A stretch of DNA of 64,000 nt from Glaciimonas soli. Its GTDB lineage: Bacteria > Pseudomonadota > Gammaproteobacteria > Burkholderiales > Burkholderiaceae_D. The DNA lies in assembly GCF_009497155.1 (NCBI RefSeq), contig NZ_WINI01000001.1, forward strand, positions 682,001 through 746,000, written 5' to 3'. Both the position numbers and the translations under genes were made by a program. Of this stretch, positions 26,076-36,129 are shown in pieces (positions within the stretch are counted from its first letter, which is position 1; each line of letters opens with the position of its first letter). Under the pieces are notes generated by a model. That model searched no databases. It worked only from the letters and a program-made list of their open reading frames with translations, and had not been told where the DNA came from.

Positions 26076-27962
26076 TCAGGCCGGAGCCGTCGCATTTGGT
26101 GTCACACCACCACCTGGCGGATTATCTGATGTAGCTCTTTTTTCTGGTACGCCATATTTTGGCAAACGAGGTTCCAAGCCACTCATGATGTCGTTGATTT
26201 GGTCCGCATCAATCGTTTCCCAATCCAGCAAAGCCTTGGTCATCATTTCGACCTTGTCGCGATTTTCTTCCAATAATTTACGTGCTAAAGCGTATTGCGT
26301 ATCCAAAATATTCCGGATTTCAGCGTCGACTTTTTGTTGCGTGACTTCCGAAATAGTTTTGGAAGAGCCGCCAAAATAACCCGGTTGCTCTTCATCTTCG
26401 TACACCATCACGCCCAACGTATCAGACATACCAAAACGCGTCACCATAGAACGAGCTAACTTAGTTGCACGTGAAAAATCGTTGGAAGCGCCAGTCGACA
26501 TTTGTCCGACAAAAATTTCTTCGGCAATACGACCACCAAACAAGATGGAAATTTCTTCCAGCATTTTGTCTTTGTAGCCGCTAATCTGATCGTGCTCAGG
26601 CAACTGCCATGTCAAACCAAGGGCAAAACCGCGCGGCATGATAGTCACTTTGTGCACTGGATCCGCTTTAGGGAGTAATTTCGCAACGACTGCATGACCT
26701 GACTCATGGTACGCAGTATTACGGCGCTCATCCTCACGCATCACCATGGATTTACGTTCTGGCCCCATGTAAATCTTGTCTTTGGCATCTTCGAAATCTT
26801 GCATCTCAACGACACGTTTGCTGCGACGAGCGGCAAACAATGCCGATTCGTTGACCAAATTAGCCAGATCGGCGCCAGAGAAGCCCGGTGTACCACGTGC
26901 CAAAATATCCGCTCTGACATCTGGTGCGATCGGTACTTTACGCATGTGAACATTCAAAATTTGCTCACGACCACGGATATCCGGCAAGCCAACGGTTACC
27001 TGACGGTCGAAACGACCTGGACGCAACAACGCCTTATCCAACACATCGGCGCGGTTTGTTGCAGCAACAACGATTACACCGGAATTGGCTTCAAAACCAT
27101 CCATCTCAACCAGCATCTGGTTCAATGTTTGTTCGCGCTCATCGTTACCGCCGCCCATGCCGGCACCGCGATGACGACCAACAGCATCAATTTCGTCAAT
27201 GAAAATGATACAAGGAGAATGCTTTTTAGCATTTTCGAACATGTCACGCACACGTGATGCGCCGACACCGACAAACATTTCAACGAAATCCGAACCGGAA
27301 ATTGTGAAAAAAGGTACTTTCGCTTCGCCCGCAATTGCTCGCGCCAACAAAGTTTTACCTGTTCCTGGAGGACCTACCATCAATACGCCGCGCGGAATGC
27401 GTCCACCCAATTTTTGGAATTTAGTTGGATCGCGCAGGAAGTCAACGATCTCAGTGACTTCTTCTTTGGCCTCATCGCAGCCGGCCACATCAGCAAAGGT
27501 TACGGTGTTCGTGGTTTCGTCTAGCATCCGTGCTTTTGACTTGCCAAACGAGAAAGCTCCGCCCTTCCCGCCACCCTGCATTTGACGCATAAAGAAAATC
27601 CAGACGCCCAATAGCAAAATCATCGGGAACCAGGAAATAAATATTTGGGACAAGAATGAAGGCTCTTCAGGCTGTTTGACGTCAAACTTCACACCATTGT
27701 TGAGCAAATCACCAACCAGACCACGATCCAGGAATGTAGCAGAGGTTTTAACTTTCTTCCCATCAGACGTAGTCGCTGTGATATTCCGATCTTCAATCAC
27801 TGCATCGGTAATACGCCCAGCCTTCACATCTGCAATGAAATCAGAATACGCTATCGGTGCCACGCCACTGGACATGCCTTTGGTATCAAATTGCTTGAAA
27901 ACCATGAATAGCACCATGGCGATGACCACCCAGATGGCGGCTTTGGGAAACATATTGTTCAC
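26076..27962 (-). CDS. ftsH: ATP-dependent zinc metalloprotease FtsH
   Basis: A 628-residue membrane AAA+ protease that degrades LpxC, the heat-shock sigma factor and damaged membrane proteins. Two N-terminal transmembrane segments (about 7-23 and 105-125) flank a periplasmic domain. The AAA domain has GPPGTGKT (near 195), [11 protein letters not shown] and the second region of homology RPGRFDRQV. The zinc-protease site is HESGHAVV (near 420). Ends with a Gly/Pro/Thr-rich tail. It is downstream of rlmE as in E. coli. Confidence 0.97.
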   Translation of the reverse strand: MNNMFPKAAIWVVIAMVLFMVFKQFDTKGMSSGVAPIAYSDFIADVKAGRITDAVIEDRNITATTSDGKKVKTSATFLDRGLVGDLLNNGVKFDVKQPEEPSFLSQIFISWFPMILLLGVWIFFMRQMQGGGKGGAFSFGKSKARMLDETTNTVTFADVAGCDEAKEEVTEIVDFLRDPTKFQKLGGRIPRGVLMVGPPGTGKTLLARAIAGEAKVPFFTISGSDFVEMFVGVGASRVRDMFENAKKHSPCIIFIDEIDAVGRHRGAGMGGGNDEREQTLNQMLVEMDGFEANSGVIVVAATNRADVLDKALLRPGRFDRQVTVGLPDIRGREQILNVHMRKVPIAPDVRADILARGTPGFSGADLANLVNESALFAARRSKRVVEMQDFEDAKDKIYMGPERKSMVMREDERRNTAYHESGHAVVAKLLPKADPVHKVTIMPRGFALGLTWQLPEHDQISGYKDKMLEEISILFGGRIAEEIFVGQMSTGASNDFSRATKLARSMVTRFGMSDTLGVMVYEDEEQPGYFGGSSKTISEVTQQKVDAEIRNILDTQYALARKLLEENRDKVEMMTKALLDWETIDADQINDIMSGLEPRLPKYGVPEKRATSDNPPGGGVTPNATAPA

Positions 27963-28155
27963 TAGAACTCCTTGAACGCGTGGGCGTCGATTTACGGTGG
28001 TGCTGCACTTAACACATTGATAAGTGGTACGAGTAGTACGTCTTTGATTTTACCCGGAATAGCGCAAGCTTGCTAGTTTGCATGTGCGGCTATCTCCATG
28101 AAAATCAAGGACAAAATGTTACAAAATGCAAAGTCGCTCAAAAAACAATGGGGGC

Positions 28156-28800
28156 TTATTGTGGATTTTTCAAGGTGCGGCCTAATAAAAATATCTCAGA
28201 AGATTTATCTCGGCTGGCCTTGGGCTTACGTGACCCTACTGTAACAAAAGCTTGTCGAAAATGTTGCAAAACCTCGTTATAACCAGTGCCATTGAAACAT
28301 TTTGCCAACAATGCCCCTGAAGGTTTCATGTGTTGTTGCGCGAATGCGATAGCTAATTCAATAATTTCCTCAACGCGTGCCGCATCTGCAATCGCAATAC
28401 CCGATAGATTTGGTGCCATATCCGATAACACCAAATCAACTTTTCGTCCGTTCAACAACCGCTCCAGCCGCTCCAAACTCTCTTGTTCGCGAAAGTCGCC
28501 CTGAATAAAGTGCACGTCAGCAATCGGCTCCATCGGCAATATATCCAAGCCGATGATCAGACCGTGAATACCGCCGCCCTCTTGCCCCGCTAACTTATTA
28601 CGAGCATATTGAGACCAGCTTCCGGGGGTGGAACCAAGGTCGACAATAATCTGCCCAGGTTTGATCAATTTATCAACTTCATCGATCTCTTTGAGCTTGT
28701 AAGCAGCGCGCGCGCGATAGCCATCTTTTTGTGCCATCTTCACATAAGGATCATTTATGTGGTCGTGTAGCCAGTTTTTGTTTAATTTCTTCTTTGCCAT
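28156..28800 (-). CDS. rlmE: 23S rRNA (uridine-2552-2'-O)-methyltransferase RlmE (FtsJ)
   Basis: RlmE methylates U2552 of 23S rRNA in the 50S subunit. The 214 residues have [36 protein letters not shown] with the first catalytic lysine, the SAM site [24 protein letters not shown] with the catalytic Asp, and [10 protein letters not shown] with the third-position Lys. The C-terminal [17 protein letters not shown] supplies the last tetrad residues. It is divergent from yhbY and upstream of ftsH, the conserved order. Confidence 0.96.
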   Translation of the reverse strand: MAKKKLNKNWLHDHINDPYVKMAQKDGYRARAAYKLKEIDEVDKLIKPGQIIVDLGSTPGSWSQYARNKLAGQEGGGIHGLIIGLDILPMEPIADVHFIQGDFREQESLERLERLLNGRKVDLVLSDMAPNLSGIAIADAARVEEIIELAIAFAQQHMKPSGALLAKCFNGTGYNEVLQHFRQAFVTVGSRKPKASRDKSSEIFLLGRTLKNPQ

Positions 28801-28846
28801 TCGCGTAGAATACCGTTTTTAAGGAATCGCCTTTAATAGGAACCCC

Positions 28847-29335
28847 ATGTTGAAACTTACATCCGCAGAACGCAGCGAACTACGCTCCGAAGCCCATGCA
28901 CTTAGCCCTGTCGTTATCATCAGCGAAGAAGGTCTGAAACCAACCTTGCTGAAAGAAATCGATAGTTGCTTAAATTCACACGGTTTAATCAAAATCCGTG
29001 TGTTTGGCGACGATCGCGAAGCGCGAATTGCTATCTACGAAACCATTTGCGACAAACTCGGTGCCGCACCGGTGCAGCATATTGGCAAATTGTTGGTGGT
29101 GTACCGTCCAAAAAAAGAAGCCGTGAAAGAGACACTGAAATCGCGCAATGACTCCCGTGGTAAAGGTATGGGCATGCGTGAAGTGACTATCGTCAAACCA
29201 AGCCCAAGTGGTACCAAGCGCCCTTCAGTTACCAAGACCATGGTAAAAGGCAATGAGCGCGTCACCCAAGGCGGTAACGTTAAACGCGCAAAACCACGTC
29301 AGAAAAGCAGCAAAAAATCAGCGCTGGGTCAGTAA
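28847..29335 (+). CDS. yhbY: YhbY family RNA-binding protein with basic C-terminal extension
   Basis: The first 97 residues form a CRM (YhbY) domain: LTSAERSELRSEAHALSPVV, the GLKPTLLKEIDSCLNSHGLI region and the loop FGDDREAR. E. coli YhbY associates with pre-50S particles. Residues about 100-162 are an added Lys/Arg/Ser-rich, probably disordered tail (ending KSSKKSALGQ) absent from the E. coli protein. It is divergent from rlmE with a 46-bp spacer, a conserved arrangement of two ribosome-assembly genes. Confidence 0.9.
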   Translation: MLKLTSAERSELRSEAHALSPVVIISEEGLKPTLLKEIDSCLNSHGLIKIRVFGDDREARIAIYETICDKLGAAPVQHIGKLLVVYRPKKEAVKETLKSRNDSRGKGMGMREVTIVKPSPSGTKRPSVTKTMVKGNERVTQGGNVKRAKPRQKSSKKSALGQ

Positions 29336-29345
29336 TGATCATTAA

Positions 29346-29371
29346 GCCGTTTCAATTTTTATTGAAACGGC
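29346..29371. terminator. hairpin between convergent yhbY and SDR genes
   Basis: A perfect 11-bp stem (GCCGTTTCAAT / ATTGAAACGGC) with a TTTT loop starts 11 bp after the yhbY stop and 15 bp before the convergent gene's stop. There is no T-run on either side, so it is an atypical terminator or an RNA-stabilising 3' hairpin. Confidence 0.6.
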
Positions 29372-29385
29372 ACATTGCAAAGTTT

Positions 29386-30129
29386 TCAGACGACTATCTG
29401 GCGAATATCCGCCACAGCGGTCTCACCGAACTGATCACTCAACAAATAAGCTGTCAGCCGTCGCGCGCATTCATCCGGGCTGGATAAAGCACCATCCCTC
29501 TTGAAGGCTTGAAATTTTTCCAGTGATGGGAATTTTTCAACGCTGCTTGAACGAATTTCACTCTGCATATCCGTATCAACAATCCCAGGCGCAACACTGG
29601 CTATGCGCACGCCTGGCGATAAATCTGTAGCCGCAATTCGTGCATAGTGATCCAACGCGGCTTTGGTTGCACCATAAATACCCCAACCTGCTGTCGCACT
29701 GCGCCCAGCTCCGCTGGAAATATGCATAACGCGCCTGTCTTTGACGTTTTGACTTGCAGCAAGGACGGCGCTAGCCAACATCATCGGTGCAGCAACGTTG
29801 AGATTAATGGCCGCAGCAATCGTTGAAAAATCATGCGTCTCTATCGGACCAACGGGCTGCAACATGCCAGCATTGTTAACCAAGAGAACAGACTGACTAT
29901 CGGTAAAAAAACGCTGCAAAATATCGCTGGAAAGCCATACATTGAGCGCGACAGTATTTGTCAAATCAAGCGAGACTTGCTGGAACGTATCAGGAAATCG
30001 CGCCGCCAATGCAGCATTTGAGGCGCGTGATAAACCAAGGACTGGGATATTTTTCGCTAACAAATTTTCTGCAATCGCAGCACCCAGACCTTTTGTGTGA
30101 CCAGTAACAACGGCTTTTATTGTCTGCAT
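29386..30129 (-). CDS. short-chain dehydrogenase/reductase
   Basis: A 247-residue classical SDR. The nucleotide-binding motif is TGHTKGLGAAIA (about 9-20), NNAG is present at about 90, the catalytic Ser lies in MHISSGAGRS and the YxxxK pair is YGATK. It resembles sepiapterin-reductase or benzil-reductase-like SDRs. The substrate is unknown. It is convergent with yhbY and 27 bp upstream of the DUF4149 gene's stop in the minus direction. Confidence 0.85.
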   Translation of the reverse strand: MQTIKAVVTGHTKGLGAAIAENLLAKNIPVLGLSRASNAALAARFPDTFQQVSLDLTNTVALNVWLSSDILQRFFTDSQSVLLVNNAGMLQPVGPIETHDFSTIAAAINLNVAAPMMLASAVLAASQNVKDRRVMHISSGAGRSATAGWGIYGATKAALDHYARIAATDLSPGVRIASVAPGIVDTDMQSEIRSSSVEKFPSLEKFQAFKRDGALSSPDECARRLTAYLLSDQFGETAVADIRQIVV

Positions 30130-30156
30130 GATTTTTTTAAATTGGTTCTAAATTCG

Positions 30157-30618
30157 CTAATTCAATTTACGCAATTTCAATATCAACGCGACACCCAGCA
30201 AACTTTGTATTAAATAAATACCGCTAGCCACGCCATGCAAAATACCAAACTGAGTTTTCGCAGCACCATCCATCACACCACCGGTTGCAGCAGCAGTTGC
30301 GCGCAAGGCAGCCATAAATGGTTGAACACCAAAATAACCGATGACGGTGCATAACAGCATTGCCAACGTTAATTTAAGCAGCGTCTTGCGCAAAGGAGCA
30401 TGATCATCAGCCGTCCGGTAACAAAACAGCAGTAACAAAGAAACACCGCATGCAACTGCCAACCACGCCTCAACCCGAAACAGGCTTCCCGCAATCGTTC
30501 CCGCCAAAATACGGTCCGATAACGTTGCGAACAAGGTAGGTGCTACCAGATAACCGATAGCCCACAAGCTTCCTACCCACAAAGTAGCAATTAACAATCT
30601 TGCACGCACGACTAACAT
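30157..30618 (-). CDS. DUF4149 domain membrane protein
   Basis: A 153-residue protein with four hydrophobic segments (about 8-30, 48-66, 82-101 and 130-148). The N-terminal LIATLWVGSLWAIGYLVAPTLF is characteristic of DUF4149. This family is commonly found between greA and yhbY in Burkholderiales. Function is not known. It follows greA by 23 bp and probably shares its transcript. Confidence 0.85.
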   Translation of the reverse strand: MLVVRARLLIATLWVGSLWAIGYLVAPTLFATLSDRILAGTIAGSLFRVEAWLAVACGVSLLLLFCYRTADDHAPLRKTLLKLTLAMLLCTVIGYFGVQPFMAALRATAAATGGVMDGAAKTQFGILHGVASGIYLIQSLLGVALILKLRKLN

Positions 30619-30641
30619 CGATGCTCCAGTGTAGATGCTAC

Positions 30642-31118
30642 TTAAACGTAACGAACATTCAGAATTTCATATTCACGTATACCTGATGGTGCTTGTACGC
30701 CAACAACATCACCAGCGCTTTTGCCAATCAATGCGCGTGCGATTGGGGAAGTGACAGATACTTTTGCGTCTTTAATATCCGCTTCATCAAGCCCCACAAT
30801 TTGATAAGTGACTTTATCGCCACTTTCCAAATCTTCCAGGTCAACGGTAGAGGCAAAAACGACACGGCCATCGGCATCCAATGTTTTAGGATCAACGATT
30901 AATGCCGCACCCAACTTGCCTTCCAAATCAGCAATGCGACCTTCAACAAAACCCTGGCGCTCTTTGGCGGCGTCATAATCTGCGTTTTCCGAAAGGTCGC
31001 CGTGTGCACGTGCTTCAGCAATAGCTGCGACAACAGCTGAACGTTCTTTTGTTTTCAAAAGATGCAATTCGTCTTTCAACAATTGCGCGCCATGTTTAGT
31101 AAGAGGGACTGAACTCAT
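30642..31118 (-). CDS. greA: transcription elongation factor GreA
   Basis: GreA rescues backtracked RNA polymerase by stimulating transcript cleavage. The start chosen, ATG at 31118, gives 158 residues with the normal N-terminus (SSVPLTKHGAQLLKDEL). The N-terminal coiled coil carries the acidic tip DLSENADYDAAKERQ (catalytic Asp and Glu), and the C-terminal FKBP-like domain ends SGIREYEILNVRYV. It lies after carB, the conserved order, but is preceded by a 375-bp spacer packed with inverted repeats. Confidence 0.96.
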   Translation of the reverse strand: MSSVPLTKHGAQLLKDELHLLKTKERSAVVAAIAEARAHGDLSENADYDAAKERQGFVEGRIADLEGKLGAALIVDPKTLDADGRVVFASTVDLEDLESGDKVTYQIVGLDEADIKDAKVSVTSPIARALIGKSAGDVVGVQAPSGIREYEILNVRYV

Positions 31119-31137
31119 AGGAATACACTCAAAAAAC

Positions 31138-31240
31138 AAGTATGTTCAACGAGCTGTTTAGACCAGGCGTGCCGACGCAGGCAGTACAACTTGTACGACA
31201 AGGAGGCACAACAACGCATAAACAGTTTTTGAACATACTT
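31138..31240. repeat. 103-bp inverted repeat (arm pair 1)
   Basis: Arms at 31138-31160 and 31219-31240 share AAGTATGTTCAA and CTGTTTA in reverse complement. The interior contains a nested pair GTGCC/GGCAC and an apex GTACAACTTGTAC. It ends 20 bp before the greA start codon, so it would form a large hairpin in a greA leader. Confidence 0.7.
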
Positions 31241-31256
31241 ACAATGGAAAAAGATC

Positions 31257-31305
31257 ACGGAGGTCATAAACCATGCCAACCTTCGGCACAGCTCATGACC
31301 TCCGT
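31257..31305. terminator. terminator-like hairpin (arm pair 2)
   Basis: A perfect 11-bp stem (ACGGAGGTCAT / ATGACCTCCGT) surrounds a nested TGCC/GGCA stem. It has no run of four or more T on the minus strand until several bases on (TCTTTTTCC). It may end carB transcription weakly or be part of the repeat cluster. Confidence 0.5.
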
Positions 31306-31315
31306 CAGGATGTCA

Positions 31316-31474
31316 AGTAGTCAGTCCAGCCAAATTAGCGGATATAAATTGCGTCTTTTCCCGTCTGGCTGCGTTGCTCGTTGTCGCCATAGCTAGCTAT
31401 GACTCCTCCTCGCGCCTTTCCAGACGAAAAAATCCGTGAATTTCTATTCCACCAATTCGGCTGGACTGACTACT
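31316..31474. repeat. 159-bp long imperfect palindrome (arm pair 3)
   Basis: Outer arms of about 35 nt (starting AGTAGTCAGTCCAGCC and ending in its complement) are followed by an inner pair (CCGTCTGG / CCAGACG with flanking T/A-runs), then GGCTGCG / CGCGCC, and an apex that is a perfect 14-bp palindrome at 31388-31401 (CATAGCTAGCTATG). It starts 20 bp past the carB stop. The nested design is typical of a mobile hairpin repeat. Confidence 0.75.
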
Positions 31475-31493
31475 GGAACAATAAATTTAAGAC

Positions 31494-34400
31494 TTAGTGT
31501 AAGGTTTTATGCAAGCCTTGTAAATCATAGACGTGCAATTCCTTCAAATGACGCATACCTTCCACTGCAGCCTCCGCACCAGCAATTGTCGTATAGGTAA
31601 TTGCCCGTGCTTGCAACGCTGAGGTACGAATTGCTCTTGAATCAACAATGGCGCTGCGCTTTTCTTCGACGGTATTAATCAATAATGTAATTTCATTATT
31701 TTTAATCATATCAACGACGTGTGGGCGGCCTTCAGCTACTTTGTTGACGCTTTCAACTGGAATGCCTGCGGCTTGAATCGCCGCTGCAGTGCCTTTTGTC
31801 GCGGCAATCGTGAATCCCATTGCCACTAAATCCTTGGCAACTTTTACCGCACGCGGTTTATCGCTGGCTTTGACGCTGAGGAAAACCTTGCCGGAAGTTG
31901 GCAATTTAATACTCGCACCCAATTGTGATTTAACGAAAGCTTCACCGAAGGTTTTGCCAACACCCATCACTTCACCAGTCGACTTCATTTCCGGCCCAAG
32001 AATAGTATCCACGCCAGGGAATTTTACGAATGGGAATACGGCTTCTTTCACGCTGAAATACTTAGGCACAACCTCTTCCTTGATGCCCTGGCTTTCCAAC
32101 GATTGGCCCACCATGCAACGCGCGGCAATTTTAGCTAACTGCAAGCCCGTCGCTTTGGAAACGAATGGTACGGTACGCGATGCACGTGGGTTCACTTCCA
32201 ATACATAAACCACATCCTTACCGTCGACTTGCTGGATTGCAAACTGTACGTTCATCAAACCAACCACATTCAGGCCTTTCGCCATCAGTGCGGTTTGACG
32301 CTTCAACTCATCGATAGTTTCCTGTCCCAATGAGTATGGCGGCAACGAACATGCGGAGTCACCAGAGTGAACACCAGCCTGCTCGATATGCTCCATCACG
32401 CCGCCGATAAAGGTGCGCTCGCCGTCCGACAAACAATCCACATCGACTTCAATCGCATCGTTCAAGAAACGATCCAGCAACACTGGCGAATCATGTGAAA
32501 CCTTCACTGCTTCACGCATGTATCGCTCCAGATCGCGCTGCTCATGCACGATTTCCATCGCACGGCCGCCCAACACATACGATGGACGTACTACCAATGG
32601 ATAGCCAATTTCCTGCGCTAAACGCAGCGCATCTGCCTCAGTACGCGCAGTACGATTTGGCGGTTGACGCAAATTCAAATCGTGCAGCATTTTCTGGAAA
32701 CGCTCACGATCTTCCGCCGCATCAATCATGTCCGGCGAAGTGCCGACGATAGGTACGCCATTAGCTTCCAAATCTAATGCCAGCTTCAATGGTGTCTGAC
32801 CGCCATACTGCACGATCACGCCATATGGCTTTTCTTTGTCGACGATTTCCAATACATCTTCCAGCGTCAACGATTCAAAATACAGACGATCTGAAGTGTC
32901 GTAATCGGTGGAGACGGTTTCCGGATTACAGTTAACCATGATGGTTTCGTAACCATCTGCACGCATCGCCAATGCTGCGTGGACGCAGCAGTAATCAAAC
33001 TCGATACCCTGGCCAATCCGGTTAGGACCGCCGCCAAGCACCATGATTTTCTTTTTGTCAGTTGGATTCGACTCGCACTCTTCCTCGTAGGTCGAATACA
33101 TATAAGCCGTGTTGGTCGCAAATTCACCGCCGCAAGTGTCAACCCGTTTATAGACAGGACGAATATTCAAGGCATGGCGCTTTTGACGAACCGCTGTATC
33201 GGTAGTTTTCAACAACTTAGCCAAACGACGATCAGCAAAACCCATTTGCTTTAACTTGAACAACACATCTTTATCCAACGCTTCCAGCGTTTTCAAATCG
33301 TTTTCCAACCACAATTCTGTATCGACAATTTCTTTGATTTGTGACAAAAACCATGGGTCGATCTTAGTCAGTTGATGCACTTCTTCCAGGCTGAATCCCT
33401 GGGCGAACGCGTCACCGACATACCAGATACGATCAGGACCCGGCTCACCAAGCTCTTCTTCGATGACTTCGCGATCCTGCGTTTTTTCATTCATGCCATC
33501 AACGCCGACTTCAAGGCCGCGCAAGGCTTTTTGGAACGACTCCTGGAAAGTGCGGCCAATCGCCATCACTTCGCCAACCGACTTCATTTGTGTCGTCAGA
33601 TGATCGTCCGCGGCAGGGAATTTTTCAAACGCAAAACGAGGAATCTTGGTAACAACGTAATCGATAGAAGGCTCAAACGATGCTGGAGTTGCACCGCCAG
33701 TAATTTCGTTACGCAACTCATCGAGCGTAAAACCGACTGCAAGTTTCGCTGCAATCTTCGCAATCGGGAAACCAGTCGCTTTCGATGCCAAAGCCGATGA
33801 ACGCGATACACGCGGATTCATTTCAATGACGATCATGCGGCCATCTTCCGGATTAACTGAAAACTGCACGTTGGAACCACCGGTATCAACACCAATTTCG
33901 CGCAATACTGCCAACGAGGCATTACGCATGATTTGGTATTCTTTATCGGTCAAGGTTTGCGCTGGCGCGACCGTGATCGAATCGCCAGTGTGGACGCCCA
34001 TCGGGTCCAGATTTTCGATAGAGCAGACGATGATGCAGTTGTCCGCTTTATCGCGCACTACTTCCATCTCGTATTCTTTCCAACCGATCAGTGATTCTTC
34101 AATCAACAATTCGTTGGTTGGCGAAGCTTCCAGACCGCGCTTGCAAATCGTTTCGAATTCTTCAGCGTTGTAGGCGATCCCGCCGCCAGTGCCACCCATC
34201 GTGAACGAAGGGCGAATGATGACCGGGAAACCCAATTCCTTCTGCACTGCCCACGATTCATCCATGGTGTGCGCCACGCCAGAACGCGCTGAACCGAGAC
34301 CAATCTTGGTCATCGCTTCTTTGAATTTTGAACGGTCTTCCGCTTTGTCGATCGCTTCTGGCGATGCGCCGATCAGCTCAACGTTGTACTTGGTCAAAAT

Positions 34401-34718
34401 GCCGTGATGATGCAAGTCCAGCGCGCAATTCAACGCCGTCTGGCCGCCCATGGTCGGCAAAATGGCATCTGGCTTTTCTTTCGCAATGATGCGCTCTACG
34501 ACTTGCCAGGTAATCGGCTCGATGTAAGTTACATCAGCCATTTCCGGATCGGTCATGATGGTCGCAGGATTGCTGTTGACCAAAATAACTTTATAGCCTT
34601 CTTCGCGCAAAGCTTTACACGCTTGTGCACCGGAATAGTCGAATTCGCAAGCCTGACCAATAATGATCGGGCCGGCACCAATGATTAAAATACTTTTTAG
34701 ATCGCTACGCTTAGGCAT
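31494..34718 (-). CDS. carB: carbamoyl-phosphate synthase large subunit
   Basis: CarB makes carbamoyl phosphate from bicarbonate, ammonia (from CarA) and two ATP, for pyrimidine and arginine synthesis. The 1074-residue protein has the duplicated ATP-grasp halves: [20 protein letters not shown] and later [19 protein letters not shown], with matching [18 protein letters not shown] and [18 protein letters not shown] segments. The C-terminal MGS-like allosteric domain (about 935-1074) is present. It overlaps carA by eight bases. Confidence 0.98.
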   Translation of the reverse strand: MPKRSDLKSILIIGAGPIIIGQACEFDYSGAQACKALREEGYKVILVNSNPATIMTDPEMADVTYIEPITWQVVERIIAKEKPDAILPTMGGQTALNCALDLHHHGILTKYNVELIGASPEAIDKAEDRSKFKEAMTKIGLGSARSGVAHTMDESWAVQKELGFPVIIRPSFTMGGTGGGIAYNAEEFETICKRGLEASPTNELLIEESLIGWKEYEMEVVRDKADNCIIVCSIENLDPMGVHTGDSITVAPAQTLTDKEYQIMRNASLAVLREIGVDTGGSNVQFSVNPEDGRMIVIEMNPRVSRSSALASKATGFPIAKIAAKLAVGFTLDELRNEITGGATPASFEPSIDYVVTKIPRFAFEKFPAADDHLTTQMKSVGEVMAIGRTFQESFQKALRGLEVGVDGMNEKTQDREVIEEELGEPGPDRIWYVGDAFAQGFSLEEVHQLTKIDPWFLSQIKEIVDTELWLENDLKTLEALDKDVLFKLKQMGFADRRLAKLLKTTDTAVRQKRHALNIRPVYKRVDTCGGEFATNTAYMYSTYEEECESNPTDKKKIMVLGGGPNRIGQGIEFDYCCVHAALAMRADGYETIMVNCNPETVSTDYDTSDRLYFESLTLEDVLEIVDKEKPYGVIVQYGGQTPLKLALDLEANGVPIVGTSPDMIDAAEDRERFQKMLHDLNLRQPPNRTARTEADALRLAQEIGYPLVVRPSYVLGGRAMEIVHEQRDLERYMREAVKVSHDSPVLLDRFLNDAIEVDVDCLSDGERTFIGGVMEHIEQAGVHSGDSACSLPPYSLGQETIDELKRQTALMAKGLNVVGLMNVQFAIQQVDGKDVVYVLEVNPRASRTVPFVSKATGLQLAKIAARCMVGQSLESQGIKEEVVPKYFSVKEAVFPFVKFPGVDTILGPEMKSTGEVMGVGKTFGEAFVKSQLGASIKLPTSGKVFLSVKASDKPRAVKVAKDLVAMGFTIAATKGTAAAIQAAGIPVESVNKVAEGRPHVVDMIKNNEITLLINTVEEKRSAIVDSRAIRTSALQARAITYTTIAGAEAAVEGMRHLKELHVYDLQGLHKTLH

Positions 34719-35886
34719 TTTTATTCTTCTCCATCATCGCTACAAATTTATCGAATAAAGGCGCGATGTCATGCGGTCCAGGTGACGCTTCGGGATGGCC
34801 CTGGAAGCAAAACGCTGGTTTGTCAGTACGCTCAAAACCCTGCAAAGAACCATCAAAAAGCGACACGTGCGTCACGCGGCAATTTGCTGGCAAAGTCGCA
34901 CCATCGACGGCAAAACCGTGATTTTGCGAAGTAATGTGCACTTGCTTGCTGTCCAAATCTTGCACAGGATGGTTAGCACCGTGGTGACCGAACTTCATCT
35001 TCATAGTCTTGGCACCTGACGCTAACGCCATGATTTGATGACCAAGGCAAATACCAAAAGTCGGAATACCGCGCTCGATCAACTCTTTGGATGCGGCAAT
35101 TGCGTAATCGCATGGCTCCGGATCGCCAGGGCCATTCGATAGGAAAATGCCATCTGGATTTAAAGCTAACGCTTCAGCAGCAGTGGCTTGCGCAGGCAAC
35201 ACTGTTATCTTGCAACCGCGCTGAGCCAACATGCGCAAAATATTGAATTTAACGCCATAGTCATACGCCACCACATGGTATTTAGGTGTGATTTGCTTAT
35301 CGTAACCGCGACCCAGCTTCCACTCAGTCTCGCTCCAGCTATACGATTTGGTAGTGGAAACCACTTTGGCCAAATCCATGCCCGCCAAACCAGGGAAAGC
35401 ACGCGCTAATTCCAGCGCTTTTGCAGTTCCCTCAGCGATACCAGCCTCAGTATTAGCAAAGCCAGCCACAATCGCACCGCTCTGCGCACCTTTTTCGCGC
35501 AAGATGCGCGTCAGTTTGCGCGTATCGATACCGGCGATGGCGACGATGTTGGCATCTTGCAAATAACCAGCTAGTGTTTGGGTAGAACGGAAATTAGAGA
35601 CTAAACGCGGCAAATCGCGAATGACCAGACCGGCTGCATGAATTTGCGAAGACTCAACATCTTCAGGATTCACACCAGTGTTGCCGATATGCGGATAGGT
35701 GAGTGTGACGATTTGACGGCTATAACTCGGGTCAGTGAGAATTTCCTGGTAACCGGTCATTGAGGTGTTAAAAACAACTTCACCTGTCGTATGACCAACG
35801 GCACCTATTGAGAAACCTTGGAAAATAGACCCATCTGCTAGCGCTAGGATGGCCGGGATGGTATGGCCAGAGAGGAATGGGGGCAA
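34711..35886 (-). CDS. carA: carbamoyl-phosphate synthase small (glutaminase) subunit
   Basis: CarA hydrolyses glutamine and channels ammonia to CarB. The N-terminal domain contains [20 protein letters not shown], and the class I amidotransferase domain has [13 protein letters not shown] with the catalytic cysteine, and [10 protein letters not shown] with the catalytic His and Glu. The TTG at 35886 is preferred as start because AGGAG lies 8 nt upstream and the protein then begins [18 protein letters not shown]; the next candidate, a GTG at 35922, lacks such a site. That gives 391 residues. Confidence 0.95.
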   Translation of the reverse strand: MPPFLSGHTIPAILALADGSIFQGFSIGAVGHTTGEVVFNTSMTGYQEILTDPSYSRQIVTLTYPHIGNTGVNPEDVESSQIHAAGLVIRDLPRLVSNFRSTQTLAGYLQDANIVAIAGIDTRKLTRILREKGAQSGAIVAGFANTEAGIAEGTAKALELARAFPGLAGMDLAKVVSTTKSYSWSETEWKLGRGYDKQITPKYHVVAYDYGVKFNILRMLAQRGCKITVLPAQATAAEALALNPDGIFLSNGPGDPEPCDYAIAASKELIERGIPTFGICLGHQIMALASGAKTMKMKFGHHGANHPVQDLDSKQVHITSQNHGFAVDGATLPANCRVTHVSLFDGSLQGFERTDKPAFCFQGHPEASPGPHDIAPLFDKFVAMMEKNKNA

Positions 35887-36129
35887 GGGGTAACTCCTGA
35901 TGTTGTTACCGCCGCGCCGCACAACTGTCTGAAGCGACCGCTATGGAACCCCAAACATTGCTTTCATTTGGTGTAAATAACGTGTCTTTTTGGTCAAGAG
36001 AAGTGGTGTGGCGCCACGGCGGGGATAGTGGGCTAAACCCTATGATTATAGCCGATTAGCCCTTGCCCGGCAATCTGATAGCAGACTTTATCACCACATC
36101 TGAGCACTTAATTCAAATTTAACAAAATA

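Larger units (their letters stand above)
31119..31493. other. 375-bp carB-greA spacer made of three inverted repeats
   Basis: No gene is present. On the minus strand, transcription leaving carB would cross three inverted repeats (31316-31474, 31257-31305, 31138-31240) before reaching greA. Together they fill most of the spacer, so either they regulate greA expression or the site is a hot spot for repeat insertion. Confidence 0.75.

Noticed and set aside
31257-31305. Calling the middle carB-greA hairpin a definite carB terminator
   Set aside because: The T-run does not directly follow the stem, so termination is only possible, and it was given low confidence.
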